NCBI RefSeq assembly: GCF_052056485.1
Contig: NZ_CP183948.1
Location: forward strand, 1,922,001 to 1,986,000
Length of the DNA: 64,000 bases
From: Paenibacillus_AQ nitricinens
Lineage (GTDB): Bacteria; Bacillota; Bacilli; Paenibacillales; Paenibacillaceae
Direction of reading: 5' to 3'
A program made the translations under genes and the position numbers. Below, piece by piece: positions 34,926 through 46,200 of this stretch. How positions within the stretch are numbered: the stretch's first letter is position 1; the number at the start of each line of letters is the position of its first letter. The notes below the pieces were generated by a model, which saw only the letters and a program-made list of their open reading frames with translations, had not been told where the DNA came from and made no database searches.

Positions 34926-37244
34926 TTATACAGTGACGGATTTGCTGTCAGCAGTGATGCTGCTTAGGCCGTTCACGGTATATTCTTTGTCATAGATAGT
35001 AATAGAAGCTGGAATATCCGTTTCATTCGTAACCGTAACCTGTGCATCCGACACGCTTACTTTTAGACGGGAGCCACGGAACATGATTTTGAATGAGTAT
35101 GCACTCCAGTGACCTGGGTTCGATGGGCTCAGAGTCAGTCGGCCATCATGCACACGTAGTCCACCGAAACCGTGTACGATTGACATCCAAGTACCGGCCA
35201 TACTAGTGCTGTGCAAGCCGTCTTCGGTATCATTGTTATAGTTATCGAGATCCAGTCTTGAAGTACGCAAGTACATTTCATAAGCCTTATCTTTATATCC
35301 TAGTTCGCTGGCTAGAATAGAGTGGATACAAGGGGATAGGGAGGACTCATGAACAGTGATCGGCTCGTAAAAGTCGAAATTCCGCTTTTTGGTATCCAGA
35401 TCGTAACGGTCTCCTAGGAAATATAATCCCTGCAGAACGTCCGCTTGTTTAATGAAGCAAGAACGCAGGATACGATCCCACGACCATTTTTGGTTTAGTG
35501 GCAGGTTCTCAGCTGCCAGATCCTTAACTTGAATAATCTCTTTGTCTAGGAAGCCATCTTGCTGCAAGAAGATACCCAGTTCTTCATCCGCAGGATAATA
35601 CATCTTAGCGATGATATCATTCCATTTAGCGGTTTCGCTCTCTTGGAGCCCTAATTTATCAACTAGTTCTGCATAGCGCGTGGATTCATTCTTTTTCAGA
35701 TAATCCAGTGCTTCTAAGGTATATTCCATAGTCCAGGAAGCCATCCGGTTGGTGTACCAGTTATTATTTACGTTATTTTCATATTCATTAGGGCCTGTTA
35801 CGCCAAGCATCACGTATTTGTCTTTACGATTTGCATAGTGAACTCGTTCTTCCCAGAAGCGGGAGATTTCCACAAGGACTTCAAGACCATATTGACCCAG
35901 ATAAGCTTTGTCTCCAGTGTAGTTCACATAGTTGTAAATCGCATAAGCAATGGCTCCATTACGGTGAATTTCTTCAAAAGTAATTTCCCACTCGTTGTGG
36001 CACTCTTCACCGTTCATTGTAACCATTGGGTACAACGCACCTTTTGCAAAACCAAGCTTACGAGCATTTTCTTTAGCCTTCTCCAAGTGCTTGTAACGGT
36101 AGATTAACAGGTTGCGGGCAATAGAGGAGTCCGCTGTACTGAGATAGAAGGGAACGCAATACGCCTCTGTATCCCAGTAAGTGCTGCCGCCGTATTTTTC
36201 ACCTGTAAAGCCTTTAGGTCCAATGTTCAGACGGTCATCTTCACCATTGTAGGTTTGGTTTAGCTGGAAAATATTGAAACGAATCGCTTGCTGAGCCGAA
36301 ACGTCACCTTCAATAATGATGTCGCTTTCTTTCCATTTCTCTCTCCAAGCTTCTATTTGTTCGTTCAGAAGGGTTATAAAACCAGCTTCCTTAGCAGCTT
36401 GTAAAGCCGTTTGAGCGGCATCGACCAGTTGTCCAAGACCATGATTACGCGAGGTTACGTTAGCAACATATTTATAAATGACGATGTGATCGCCAGTTTG
36501 TACGGAGACATTGATTTTGCTAGCTACATATTTCTCTTGTTCAATCGCTTCAGCCTCAGTGTTGACCTTCTCACCATTGACTTGGATATCAAAAGCCATT
36601 GCAGAGGTTACATGAAAATCGAGCTTTTTAGTCTTAAGAGTAAGATGCCCGCCTTCAGTGCCTGCTTGTTTCTCAACTTCATTCCAGAATTTCTCGTCAT
36701 AGTTGGAATCCTTGTTCTTCACATCGCCGTCAAGATAAGGAGTGATTGTAATCTTGCCTGAGAAATTAACAGGAGTGATGGAGTAACGAATAGCCCCAAT
36801 TTCTTGACGAGTCATGCTGACAAAACGGATACTCTCAACTTTTACTTCCTTACCATCTTCAAGCGTGGCAGTAAAGCAGCGGGAAAGCGTACCTTCCTTC
36901 ATGTTAAGAACACGACGGAAATCGGAAACCGTACATTTTGCCAAGTCTAAAGGAGTGCCCTCAATGTCGATGTTAATACCGATCCAGTTCGTGCTGTTCA
37001 GTACTTTAGCGAAATATTCGGGATAGCCGTTCTTCCACCAGCCGACCCGTGTTTTGTCAGGATAGTATACGCCAGCCATGTAGCTGCCTTGCAGGCTGCT
37101 TCCACTATATTGCTCTTCAAAATTAGCTCGGCCACCCATAAATCCGTTGCCAAGGCTAAATACACTTTCAGAGATTTCTTGTGTCTGTGGATCAAAGGAT
37201 TCTTCAATAATGGACCATTCATCAATTGTTAAATATTGTTTCAC
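34926..37244 (-). CDS. mdxK: GH65 maltose phosphorylase
   Basis: A 772-residue cytoplasmic phosphorylase. It has the GH65 N-terminal beta-sandwich (about 1-270), a linker and an (alpha/alpha)6 barrel (about 320-690). The barrel contains YWDTEAYCVPFYL, HNEWEITFEEIHRNGAIAYAI and the catalytic acid Glu487 in VTGPNEYENNVNNNW, the same residue number as in characterised maltose phosphorylases. HSTSMAGTWM is the phosphate-binding region. The start is GTG 37244 with AAAGGAG 9 nt upstream. It splits maltose with phosphate into glucose and beta-glucose-1-phosphate, which the upstream-encoded mutase converts. Kojibiose or trehalose phosphorylase activity is less likely given the starch context. Confidence 0.92.
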   Translation of the reverse strand: MKQYLTIDEWSIIEESFDPQTQEISESVFSLGNGFMGGRANFEEQYSGSSLQGSYMAGVYYPDKTRVGWWKNGYPEYFAKVLNSTNWIGINIDIEGTPLDLAKCTVSDFRRVLNMKEGTLSRCFTATLEDGKEVKVESIRFVSMTRQEIGAIRYSITPVNFSGKITITPYLDGDVKNKDSNYDEKFWNEVEKQAGTEGGHLTLKTKKLDFHVTSAMAFDIQVNGEKVNTEAEAIEQEKYVASKINVSVQTGDHIVIYKYVANVTSRNHGLGQLVDAAQTALQAAKEAGFITLLNEQIEAWREKWKESDIIIEGDVSAQQAIRFNIFQLNQTYNGEDDRLNIGPKGFTGEKYGGSTYWDTEAYCVPFYLSTADSSIARNLLIYRYKHLEKAKENARKLGFAKGALYPMVTMNGEECHNEWEITFEEIHRNGAIAYAIYNYVNYTGDKAYLGQYGLEVLVEISRFWEERVHYANRKDKYVMLGVTGPNEYENNVNNNWYTNRMASWTMEYTLEALDYLKKNESTRYAELVDKLGLQESETAKWNDIIAKMYYPADEELGIFLQQDGFLDKEIIQVKDLAAENLPLNQKWSWDRILRSCFIKQADVLQGLYFLGDRYDLDTKKRNFDFYEPITVHESSLSPCIHSILASELGYKDKAYEMYLRTSRLDLDNYNNDTEDGLHSTSMAGTWMSIVHGFGGLRVHDGRLTLSPSNPGHWSAYSFKIMFRGSRLKVSVSDAQVTVTNETDIPASITIYDKEYTVNGLSSITADSKSVTV

Positions 37245-37323
37245 GATAACCGGCTCCTTTAAATATGTTGTGGGGATATATAATGAACTATATCTCTACT
37301 TTGGTGCTTGTGAGTCGCTCCGC

Positions 37324-37437
37324 TGGCGAAAGGTTGTTCCGATCGCTGTTGTCCCCAGATGCTTAAATTTGAAGAATTAAAGGTGAGCATCTGGGGACAA
37401 AGGCGAACGCTAGCGCTTCTACACAATCCTTTCGCCA
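37324..37437. repeat. Paenibacillus-type intergenic hairpin repeat, copy 2
   Basis: A 114-bp imperfect hairpin. The outer arms TGGCGAAAGG and CCTTTCGCCA are nearly perfect, and the inner arms TTGTCCCCAGATGCT and AGCATCTGGGGACAA form a perfect 15-bp stem. Shared blocks show that it belongs with the element at 25621-25779, in the opposite orientation. It separates pgcM from the maltose phosphorylase gene within one operon and may alter the relative expression of the two. Confidence 0.7.
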
Positions 37438-37541
37438 TCTCCACTTCAAGCGTACCTCTAGATATACATATTTCATTTATAAGTGGAATGTAGCAGGGCG
37501 AATCACATTAACACTTTCAGTTGATTAATGTTCGTTAGACT

Positions 37542-38198
37542 TTAAGCAAAAGATTTTTTGAGTTGTGGCACGCTCATATGAGCGAGCGATGGAACGACGA
37601 TGTTCGCCGCATTGAGCGTTTCCGGTGACCCAATACCAACGCTGAACATTCCAGCACGAGTTGCAGCTTCAATTCCTGCTTCTGCATCTTCGAAGACAAC
37701 ACAGTGTTTAGGATCAGCGCCAAGTGCTTTAGCACCTAAAAGAAAAACTTCCGGATCAGGTTTAGCAGCACTAGTGTGTGTGCCATCAATGATCGCATCA
37801 AAGTAAGGGGTCAATCCGGTATTATTTAAAATCGTCATTGCGTTCTTACTAGCAGAACCGAGGGCAACTTTGATGCCATTCTCACGGCACTCTTTCAGAA
37901 AATCAAGCGCACCTGGCAAAATCTCTGAGCTGTCCATTTTCGCAATATATTCGACATATCGATTATTCTTCTGTTCCGCAAGCTTAGCTTTCTCTTCTTC
38001 ATCGATAGTTAGTCCGCCGATTTCCAGCAAAATGTTTAGCGAGGCCGTTCTGCTGACTCCTTTAAGGCGTTCGTTATCTTGTTCTGTGAAGAGAAACCCT
38101 AATCCATCTGCAAGCTCTTTCCATGCGATATAATGGTATTTGGCAGTGTCAACGATAACACCATCCAAATCGAACAAGCAGGCTTTAATTTCCGTCAT
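37542..38198 (-). CDS. pgcM: Beta-phosphoglucomutase
   Basis: A 218-residue HAD-superfamily enzyme. The nucleophile and acid-base Asp pair are in ACLFDLDGVIVDT, followed by the cap-domain motif LKGVSRTASLNILLEIGG, then ALGSASKNA and FEDAEAGIEAATRAGM with the magnesium ligands. Length and motifs match beta-phosphoglucomutases. AGGAGGTACC precedes the ATG. It turns beta-glucose-1-phosphate from maltose phosphorylase into glucose-6-phosphate. First gene of the minus-strand operon; a GCAAACGTTTGT operator lies at 38352-38363 in its promoter region. Confidence 0.94.
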   Translation of the reverse strand: MTEIKACLFDLDGVIVDTAKYHYIAWKELADGLGFLFTEQDNERLKGVSRTASLNILLEIGGLTIDEEEKAKLAEQKNNRYVEYIAKMDSSEILPGALDFLKECRENGIKVALGSASKNAMTILNNTGLTPYFDAIIDGTHTSAAKPDPEVFLLGAKALGADPKHCVVFEDAEAGIEAATRAGMFSVGIGSPETLNAANIVVPSLAHMSVPQLKKSFA

Positions 38199-38350
38199 TG
38201 TGGTACCTCCTAAAATTTGTGACAGTATCGTGATCCATTGGGTTTGCTTTCAATTCGTATAAGCTTTGCTAAAGATGTTAAGTTTATCTTAACCTCAGAT
38301 TCGAATATTCACCCTGAAAAGAACTGGATCAAGAAGTTTTAGTAATTTAG

Positions 38351-38364
38351 CGCAAACGTTTGTA
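38351..38364. promoter_or_regulatory. LacI-type operator upstream of pgcM
   Basis: GCAAACGTTTGT differs from a perfect palindrome at the last base. It lies 154 bp upstream of pgcM and just after the LacI-type gene. The same core occurs at 39999-40012 and 50505-50518. It is a probable MdxR-like site and also resembles a CcpA cre. Confidence 0.75.
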
Positions 38365-38407
38365 CAGATTTTCAAAAAATAAATGAAGCGTTGATCGCTT
38401 CACTTAT

Positions 38408-39454
38408 TCATTCGGTTTTGTTCTTAGCATGAGCGTACATGGATGACTCTCTCACAATCAGGCGATGTGGAATAACAAATCGGTTTGTATAACCAGCATC
38501 GTGGTTCGGACTCTTGATATTCTGGATAAGTACCTGAGATGCAGTGTAGCCAAGATGATAAATTCCAATATCAATACTACTGATCGGAGGGCTGGATAAT
38601 TCAGATAATGGAATATTGTTAAAGCTTACAATAGCGAGATCGTCAGGCACTTTGTATTTCAGTTCATTCAATCCGCGTAAAATTCCGAACGATACCATAT
38701 CATCCACTGCAACTAAAGCAGTAGGCCGATTAGGCAAATTCATGAAAAAAGACATCGCTCTATATCCGCTATCCTGTAGAAATTCACCTTCTACAATCCA
38801 TTCATCACGCATTTCAAGACCGCTATTCAGCAATGCTTTACGGTATCCTGCGAGACGATCGCGAGAAACAATTAGATTCGGTGGTCCGCTTACGAAGCCA
38901 ATACGTTCATGACCCATTGCAATGAGGTGGTTTGTAGCATCATATGCTGCCATCACATTATCGTTATCGACAGATAAAATATTCTCATACCGATCACTTC
39001 GGCCTACCAGTACGAATGGATAATCGTTACTCTCTAGAAAATCAATAACAGCATCATCTGTACGAGAGTAAAGCAGTATAACACCATCTACTCGACGACC
39101 CTTTAGAAGTCTTGAAACGGCTTCCAATTCTTCCTTCTCGTTTGCTCCGGAACTAATTAACACGTCGTAGCCGGAACGGCTAGCTTGTGTAACGATCCCC
39201 CGGATTAATTCCATAAAAAATAGATTTGAGAACAGCTCTTCAGCTGGTTTAGGAAGACTGAAGCATATGCTGTTTGTAGTTTTCGACACTAGACTCTTAG
39301 CCATCATGTTAGGTGTATAGCCCATATCTTCCATAATAGCTTTGACCTTGCGGGAAGTTTCCAGGCTGATTCTGGGGTGATTGGACAATACCCGGGATAC
39401 CGTGGAGGGAGATACTCCCGCTTTCTTGGCCACATCCTTAATGGTAACTGTCAT
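38408..39454 (-). CDS. mdxR: LacI-family regulator of maltodextrin genes
   Basis: A 348-residue LacI/GalR regulator. The helix-turn-helix and hinge are in MTVTIKDVAKKAGVSPSTV and SRVLSNHPRIS (residues 1-30), followed by a periplasmic-binding-protein-like effector domain (about 60-335) with GVILLYSRTDDAVIDFL and GFVSGPPN. ATAAGGAGG precedes the ATG. It sits between the pgcM operon and the amylopullulanase gene, the same relative position as yvdE/mdxR in B. subtilis. LacI-type operators in the promoters of pgcM, amylopullulanase and mdxE suggest it controls all three with a maltodextrin inducer; the cre-like site in its own promoter suggests CcpA or self control. Confidence 0.9.
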   Translation of the reverse strand: MTVTIKDVAKKAGVSPSTVSRVLSNHPRISLETSRKVKAIMEDMGYTPNMMAKSLVSKTTNSICFSLPKPAEELFSNLFFMELIRGIVTQASRSGYDVLISSGANEKEELEAVSRLLKGRRVDGVILLYSRTDDAVIDFLESNDYPFVLVGRSDRYENILSVDNDNVMAAYDATNHLIAMGHERIGFVSGPPNLIVSRDRLAGYRKALLNSGLEMRDEWIVEGEFLQDSGYRAMSFFMNLPNRPTALVAVDDMVSFGILRGLNELKYKVPDDLAIVSFNNIPLSELSSPPISSIDIGIYHLGYTASQVLIQNIKSPNHDAGYTNRFVIPHRLIVRESSMYAHAKNKTE

Positions 39455-39468
39455 AGAAACCTCCTTAT

Positions 39469-39483
39469 GGAACCGTTTGCTTT
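39469..39483 (-). promoter_or_regulatory. cre-like site upstream of mdxR
   Basis: On the minus strand, AAGCAAACGGTTCCA fits the CcpA cre consensus at 14 of 15 positions. It lies 15 bp before the mdxR start codon, where a bound protein would block transcription. Confidence 0.55.
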
Positions 39484-39685
39484 ACACAGTAATATTAATC
39501 TAAGAGATCTAAATTGTAAATAGATAAAGTCATTTGGAAGGGGTAATATTGCTACTTTTGGAAAGAGTATTAGAAATTTATATGTAAAATTGTTTGTTTT
39601 CACCAAAAAAGCATGAATAAATTAGCAAGATTGATCTTAATATGTATAAAAAATATCCAATTTCTTCGAAAGGAGCATTTCATAA

Positions 39686-39841
39686 ATGCAAACGTGTGGC
39701 TCAAATTTTTTTAGAACAATTGATGAGTATATACTAAATTCGATTCGAGGAATGGAATTAGAGAAAATCTCAAAAAATCGGATAAATCCTAATGGGATTA
39801 TCAGGATTACTTTTCTTTATTTTACTTTTATGATAATTTGA
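39686..39841 (+). CDS. Possible small protein of 51 residues
   Basis: An open frame in the gap between mdxR and the amylopullulanase gene, starting MQTCGSNFFRTIDEYIL and ending in a hydrophobic stretch (IIRITFLYFTFMII). AAAGGAG lies 10 nt upstream of the ATG, a good ribosome binding site, and an AATCCT/AGGATT stem with T-rich sequence overlaps its end. I do not recognise the sequence. It could be a real small membrane-associated protein or chance in AT-rich DNA; conservation would decide. I see no strong promoter of its own. Confidence 0.3.
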   Translation: MQTCGSNFFRTIDEYILNSIRGMELEKISKNRINPNGIIRITFLYFTFMII

Positions 39842-39910
39842 GTTCGTTCAATACATAAAAATACTGGTTGACAATACCATAAATACAGCATTAGTATGTA
39901 AATCAAAATA

Positions 39911-39925
39911 TAGCAAGCGTTTACA
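39911..39925 (+). promoter_or_regulatory. cre-like site upstream of the amylopullulanase gene
   Basis: TAGCAAGCGTTTACA matches the CcpA cre consensus at 14 of 15 positions. It lies about 85 bp before the -35 box of the amylopullulanase promoter, suggesting catabolite control. Confidence 0.55.
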
Positions 39926-39998
39926 TTGGCTGAATTTGGGTCGGAATTCGTTGTACTAAAGAATGAGGTTTATGTACTTAGGTTTGTGCAAGACTTGT

Positions 39999-40037
39999 TG
40001 CAAACGTTTGCACTGATTTCATTGTTTTTCTGATAAT
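39999..40037 (+). promoter_or_regulatory. Amylopullulanase promoter overlapped by a perfect LacI-type operator
   Basis: The perfect 14-bp palindrome TGCAAACGTTTGCA (39999-40012) overlaps a -35 box TTGCAC (40009-40014), which is 17 bp from a -10 box GATAAT (40032-40037). Binding there would block RNA polymerase directly. The start codon is at 40219, leaving a leader of about 175 nt in which I see nothing further except the ribosome binding site. Confidence 0.8.
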
Positions 40038-40218
40038 CTTTTACTTTGAAAAGGATGGTGATGCTGTTAATCCGGTTTGACGAGCCGCACACATAGACTT
40101 TCTCCAACTACAGAAGGAAGACACATGATTTCATAACCTCAGAATAATTGGCGGGGTTCGAGAAATTATGTATCCGCTTGCACAAAAGCAATTCATAATT
40201 ATGGGAGGTTTTACAAAA

Positions 40219-43200
40219 ATGAAAATAAATTTATGGGGCAAGAGGACGTTCGCGATCTTCATGATCGTTGCTCTTGTGTTCTCCAGTCTTGGCTTACACC
40301 CTGTTAAGGTTTCTGCAGAAACGACAAAGGTAGTTTTGGTCGGTGATTTGCAATCACAGTTTATTTCTACTGGGGCGGAAAATCCCGGTAAGGATTGGGA
40401 TGAGACATCAGTAGTCACCCAAATGACTTACTCAGACAATGGTCTGTATTCTTTTACTGGGACTCTACCAGCGGGGGAATATAATTACAAGGTTGCTCTG
40501 AATGATAGTTGGGATGAGAACTATGGCTTTGCAAAGTATACAAACCCTCAAGGGAAAAATGATGGAGAGAATATCCACATAAAGTTTGAAGAAGAAACGA
40601 CTGTAACCTTTTATTACAATGACATCACTCATAAAATAGCTGATTCTACGTACTACACGCCAATTGCTGCGGATAAGCTGCCAAGATTAACAGGAAACCT
40701 GCCAGCAGAAGTATTGTCTACTTTATCAGATCCTGATTTTGATGGTGTCTACAGTACAGTTGTTACTGTGCCGCAGGGAGATTACACATACAAGGTTTTT
40801 GTTCCAGGAGCTACAGAATCAGAAGATATATCTTATCCGGAGACCGATCTGACATTGAGTTTACCGTTAGATCTTAAGGTAACCTTTAAGTACAACACGG
40901 GAGAACATAGTGTAACTGCAGAATATAAAATTCCTTCGGAACCTGTAGAGGTTACACCTGTTCCAGCAGGGCATATTCGTGTCCACTATCAATCTAGTGA
41001 TTACACCGATAAGGGATTATGGTTATGGGGTGATGTTGTAAGCCCTTCTGATGGTTGGGCGATGGGTGCAACTCCCTTTCCTGAAGGACAATTGGATTCC
41101 TATGGAGCATATGTAGATGTGCCGGTGAAGGACGGGGCCAAGACAATTTCATTCATCACACTAAAGCGTGCTAGTGGTGACAAGGATGGAGGAGATAAGA
41201 ACTTCGCGATTAATACTCCACAAACCAATGAAGTGTGGATCAAAGAAGGTTCCGATGTAGTTACGCCTTATGAACCAGTTAAGCTTCCGGCAAATACCGT
41301 TCGGATCCACTATATGAGATCAGATTCCAATCAAAGTCAATATGGATTATGGTTGTGGGATGATGTGGCAGTTTCACTTAAGGATTGGCCTAAAGATGCA
41401 GTTCCATTCCAAGCAGATCAAGTAGGACGCTTTGGAGCCTATATTGATATTCCATTGAAAGAAGCTGCAAAAAAAATAGGTTTTCTCGTAGTGAACCCGT
41501 TGAATGGTGATAATAAGGACGGCGGTGACAAAGGCTTTACTCTGCTGGATCGTTACAATCAGCTGTGGATAAAAGAAGGAGACAACAATGTATATGTTTC
41601 TCCATTTGGTGAAACACCTATCGGTTTAGTTTCCGCAGAGGTGTTATCAACTAGCAAAATCCTCCTTGGATTTACGTTAACTGACGGCTTGGATGCAGCA
41701 GCATTGAAGAATGAGATTACCGTTAAAGATAAAGACGGTGTTTCTATTCCTGTATCGGCTGTAACCATTACCAGCAAAACTTCAATTGAAGTGGATACAG
41801 CAGCCTTTGATCTGGATAAAGTTCCGCTTAGCGTTACTTATTCAGGTAAAACGGTCTCAGCGGCTAGTGGTTGGAGAATGCTTGATGAAATGTACAATTA
41901 TACGGGAGACGATCTAGGGGCTACGTACAACGCTGACAAAACAGCCACGTTAAAATTGTGGGCACCTAAAGCTAGTTCGGTTGTCGTCAATGTATACGAT
42001 AAGAACGACTCCAATGTACTAGTGGGTAGTGTGGACTTAACGAGTGGAGAGCAAGGGGTTTGGTCGGTCAAGTTAAAACCAAATGACCTGACAGGCACTA
42101 CCACAAATGATGTAAGAGGATTCTTTTATCAATACGAAGTAACAAATGACGGTGTAACTAATAAGGTTCTAGATCCTTATGCTAAATCAATGGCGGTATT
42201 TACTGTGGATACTACAGGTGCTGCTGGTGTCGGCGGTGATACTGTCGGTAAAGCGGCTATCGTTGATTTAAGCCAAACGAACCCGGATTCCTTTGGTTAT
42301 GCTGACATTACAGGTTATGAAAAACGAGAGGACGCTATCATTTATGAAGTCCACGTCAGAGACTTTACATCCGATGTATCCATTCAAGATAGCCTGAGCG
42401 GCGAAAGATGGGGCTCTTATAGCGCTTTTGAAAAGAAGCTCGATTATATTAAATCTCTTGGTGTGACTCATATTCAATTACTTCCTGTAATGGCTTGGTA
42501 TTACGGGGATGAAACAAAGATGGGGACTAGAGAGACAGATTATTCCGCCAAAAACAATGAATATAACTGGGGTTATGATCCTCACAGCTACTTCTCTCCA
42601 GACGGTGCTTATTCTCAGAAACCTGCCGATCCTGAAGAGCGAATTAAAGAGTTAAAGGGTTTAATTGACGCCGTGCATGAAGCTGGAATGGGTGTCGTTC
42701 TGGATGTAGTATACACACATATGGCTAAAAAAGAATTCTTAAACGACATCGTACCTAATTACTATGCGTTCCAAGATGCAACGGGCAACTTTATCGGAGG
42801 TTTCGGAAACAATCTGGCCACCAACCACAAAATGGCTGAGAAACTAATGGTAGATTCCGTGAAATACTGGTTTGAAGAGTACAAGATTGATGGGATGCGC
42901 TGGGATATGATGGGCGATGCGACAGCAGAGTCTGTGCAGCATGCTTATGATGCCGCGGCAGCAATTAATCCGAAGGCTCTTTTTATTGGTGAAGGTTGGA
43001 GAACATTCGGCGGTGCTGCAGCTGATCCTTCCCTTGCTGGGAAAGGTGCAGATCAGGACTGGATGGATAAAACGGATAGCGTCGGTGTTTTCTCTGATGA
43101 GTTCCGTAATGAATTGAAATCTGGTTATGGCTCTGAAGGTCAGCCTAGATTTATTACGGGCGGTGCGCGTCCAATCACGACAATCTTTAACAATATTAAA

Positions 43201-46200
43201 GCACAACCATCAAATACGCCCGCTGATGATCCAGGGGATATCGTTCCGTACATCGAAGCACATGATAACTTGACGCTGCATGATGTGATTGCACAAACGA
43301 TCAAGAAGGATCCTACAATTGCAGAGAATGAGCTTGAAATCCAGAAGCGGATTAGACTTGGCAACATGCTTGTTCTAACCTCTCAAGGAACGGCTTTCAT
43401 TCATGCGGGCCAGGAATATGGACGTACTAAGCAGTGGAAGGATACTACGGTTCCTCAGGATAAATACACTGAAATGTTTGATAGCGAAGGAAAATCCTTC
43501 GGTTATTTCATTCATGATTCGTATGATTCTTCGGATGCGGTCAACATGTTTGACTGGACGAAAGCAACGGATGAATCACAATTCCCTGTCCAGAACACGA
43601 CAAGAAAATATACTTCGGGTCTAATGGAACTGAGAAAGTCCACGGACGCATTCCGATTGGGAGACAAGGATCTGGTTAATTCCAATGTTAACCTAATTCC
43701 TGCTCCAGAAATGAAGACAGATGATCTTGTTATTGGTTATTCAAACAAAGCTACTGATGGCACAGGTATCTATTATGTCTTCATGAATGGCGATAGCACA
43801 GCTAGAACACTGACCCTTTCGGAAGATTTGACGAGTGGTCAGGTGCTTGTCGACAATGATGAAGCTGGTGTCACTGCAATTCCGGTGGGTCAATGGAGCG
43901 GTTTCTCCTTAACCGCAAATTCAATTATGTTAGAGCCTTTAACTGCTGTAATTATCAAAATGGAAGCTGAAGCCGCTACGCTTACTTCTTTGGAGACCGA
44001 GAATGCGAGCTATACGCTGGCAGCAGGCAATACGCATCAAACTTCTGTTTTTGCGAGATATGATGACAACAGCAGAAGAAACGTTACACAATCAGCTACT
44101 TACACTTCCAATAAACCTGAAGTGGCTACAGTAAGCAATAAAGGTCAAGTGAAGGCGATTGGCAATGGAACAGCTGTAATTACCATCACTTATGGCGGTA
44201 TTTCTACATCTGTTACCGTTAAGGTTACGGATAAGAGATATGTCCTGTTCACTTATACGCGTAGTGATAAGGATTATAAGGATTGGAACATCTGGGTTTG
44301 GAATACGGGAGTTAAAAATGACCAGATTGATTTTAATACCTTTAAGGATGGTAAAGCGAGTGTCCTAATTGAGGTTGCTGAGAATGCGACAAAAGTAGGG
44401 TTCGTCATTCGTAAAGGTACCGATTGGTCGATTAAGGATCCTTACGGGGATGATCGTGAAATTCCATTGACGCCGGGTGAAGGGTTCACGAAAGTGAACG
44501 TAACTAGCGGGGTTAAAGAGTTTGATATCAAGCCAAGTATTAACGGTCCAATTCTAAAAGATGGAACGCTTACGTTTAGATACCGCGATGATGCCTTGTT
44601 CCGTAATGATAATATGGCTGCGATTACAGCTGCTAAAGTAAAAGTAAATGGTATTTCGTATCCGATGACTTACGATTCCGCTAATGAGTGGTTCACTTAT
44701 ACGTTGACTGATTTAGTAGAAGGTACGTATAAGTATACGTTTTTGATCACGAAAAACGGTGTCACTACTGAATTAACGGATCCTAAGAATACGGTGAATG
44801 ATGAATCTGTTGTGGTGTATCATATTCCTGACGTTACGATTACGACATCCGTAAGTCCAGAAGCAGTTACATCAAATCAGAATGCGGTTGTAACGATCAA
44901 TGCATCTTCTTCAGACGATGTAAAGTATTCGGAAGGTTATATGGATTTAACTAACCTTGGAGGACCAAGCAGGGTCAAGTTAGATACAGAATTGATGAAA
45001 CAGACGGTTGCTGTAAAGGACACGGTGTCTGCGGGAATCAAGAATATTTCGATCACGCTCGTGGACCAGTACGGCAATGCGCATAAGCAAAATGCAACAA
45101 TCGAGGTTAAAGCTAGAACCTATACAGGTGATAAGCTTGATTTTGATTGGGATGAGGCTCGTATTTACTTCGCGCTTACAGACCGATTTAAGGATGGAGA
45201 TCCTACGAATAACGAGAATGTAGATAAAGATCATCTGGAAGCTTATCATGGTGGGGATTTCCGAGGCATGATCGAGAATTTAGATTACTTACAAGAACTC
45301 GGTATTAACACACTTTGGATTACGCCAATTGTAGATAATATTGATTTTAATAAAGGTGATGGCTTCAAACAATACGGATATCATGGCTATTGGGCCAAAG
45401 ACTTTACAAAACTCGACGAGCATCTTGGTGATATGGAAACCTTCAAGGAATTGATCGAGAAGGCACATGACAAGGGCATCAAGATCATGGTAGACGTTGT
45501 ACTTAATCATACGGGTTATGGTCTTAAGGCTACCGATACCGATCCAACAATTACAGCAGAGGATAAAGCGCGTTTTGAAGGAATGCTTCGTTCGGATGGT
45601 GTATCCGCGGATACAGATCCAATCAAAGGCGAGCTTGCAGGGTTGCCGGATTTCAAAACAGAAGATCCAGCCGTTCGCAAACAAATTATCGATTGGCAAA
45701 CAGGCTGGTTAGACAACGCTCGCACGGAACGTGGAGATACGATTGACTACTTCCGCGTGGATACTGTCAAGCATGTCGAAGATACGACTTGGAAAGCATT
45801 TAAAAATGCATTGACTGCCATCGATCCAAATTTCAAAATGACCGGTGAATACTTCGGCGGAACCATTGATAGCAATGGTGGAATGCTCGAAACAGGCCAG
45901 ATGGACGGACTGCTTGATTTTGGATTTAAGACAGCAGCGAAGGATTTTACCGATGGCAAAATAAACAGTGTGGATTCCTATCTACAGGTACGTGAGACGA
46001 AGCTAGACAATACAAAGGTGATGGCTCAATTCCTAAGTAGTCATGATGAGGATGGCTTCTTGTCCAATTATGTAGATGGAGACAAAGGCAAGCTGAAAAT
46101 CGCAGCCGCTCTGCAAATCACCGCCAAGGGACAGCCAGTCATTTATTACGGAGAAGAACTAGGAAAATCGGGCAAAAATGCAGGAGACATGTCTAAAGGT

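Noticed and set aside
42844..43206. Antisense frames inside the amylopullulanase gene, for example 120 residues here
   Set aside because: They lie opposite conserved GH13 catalytic sequence and show no start signals.
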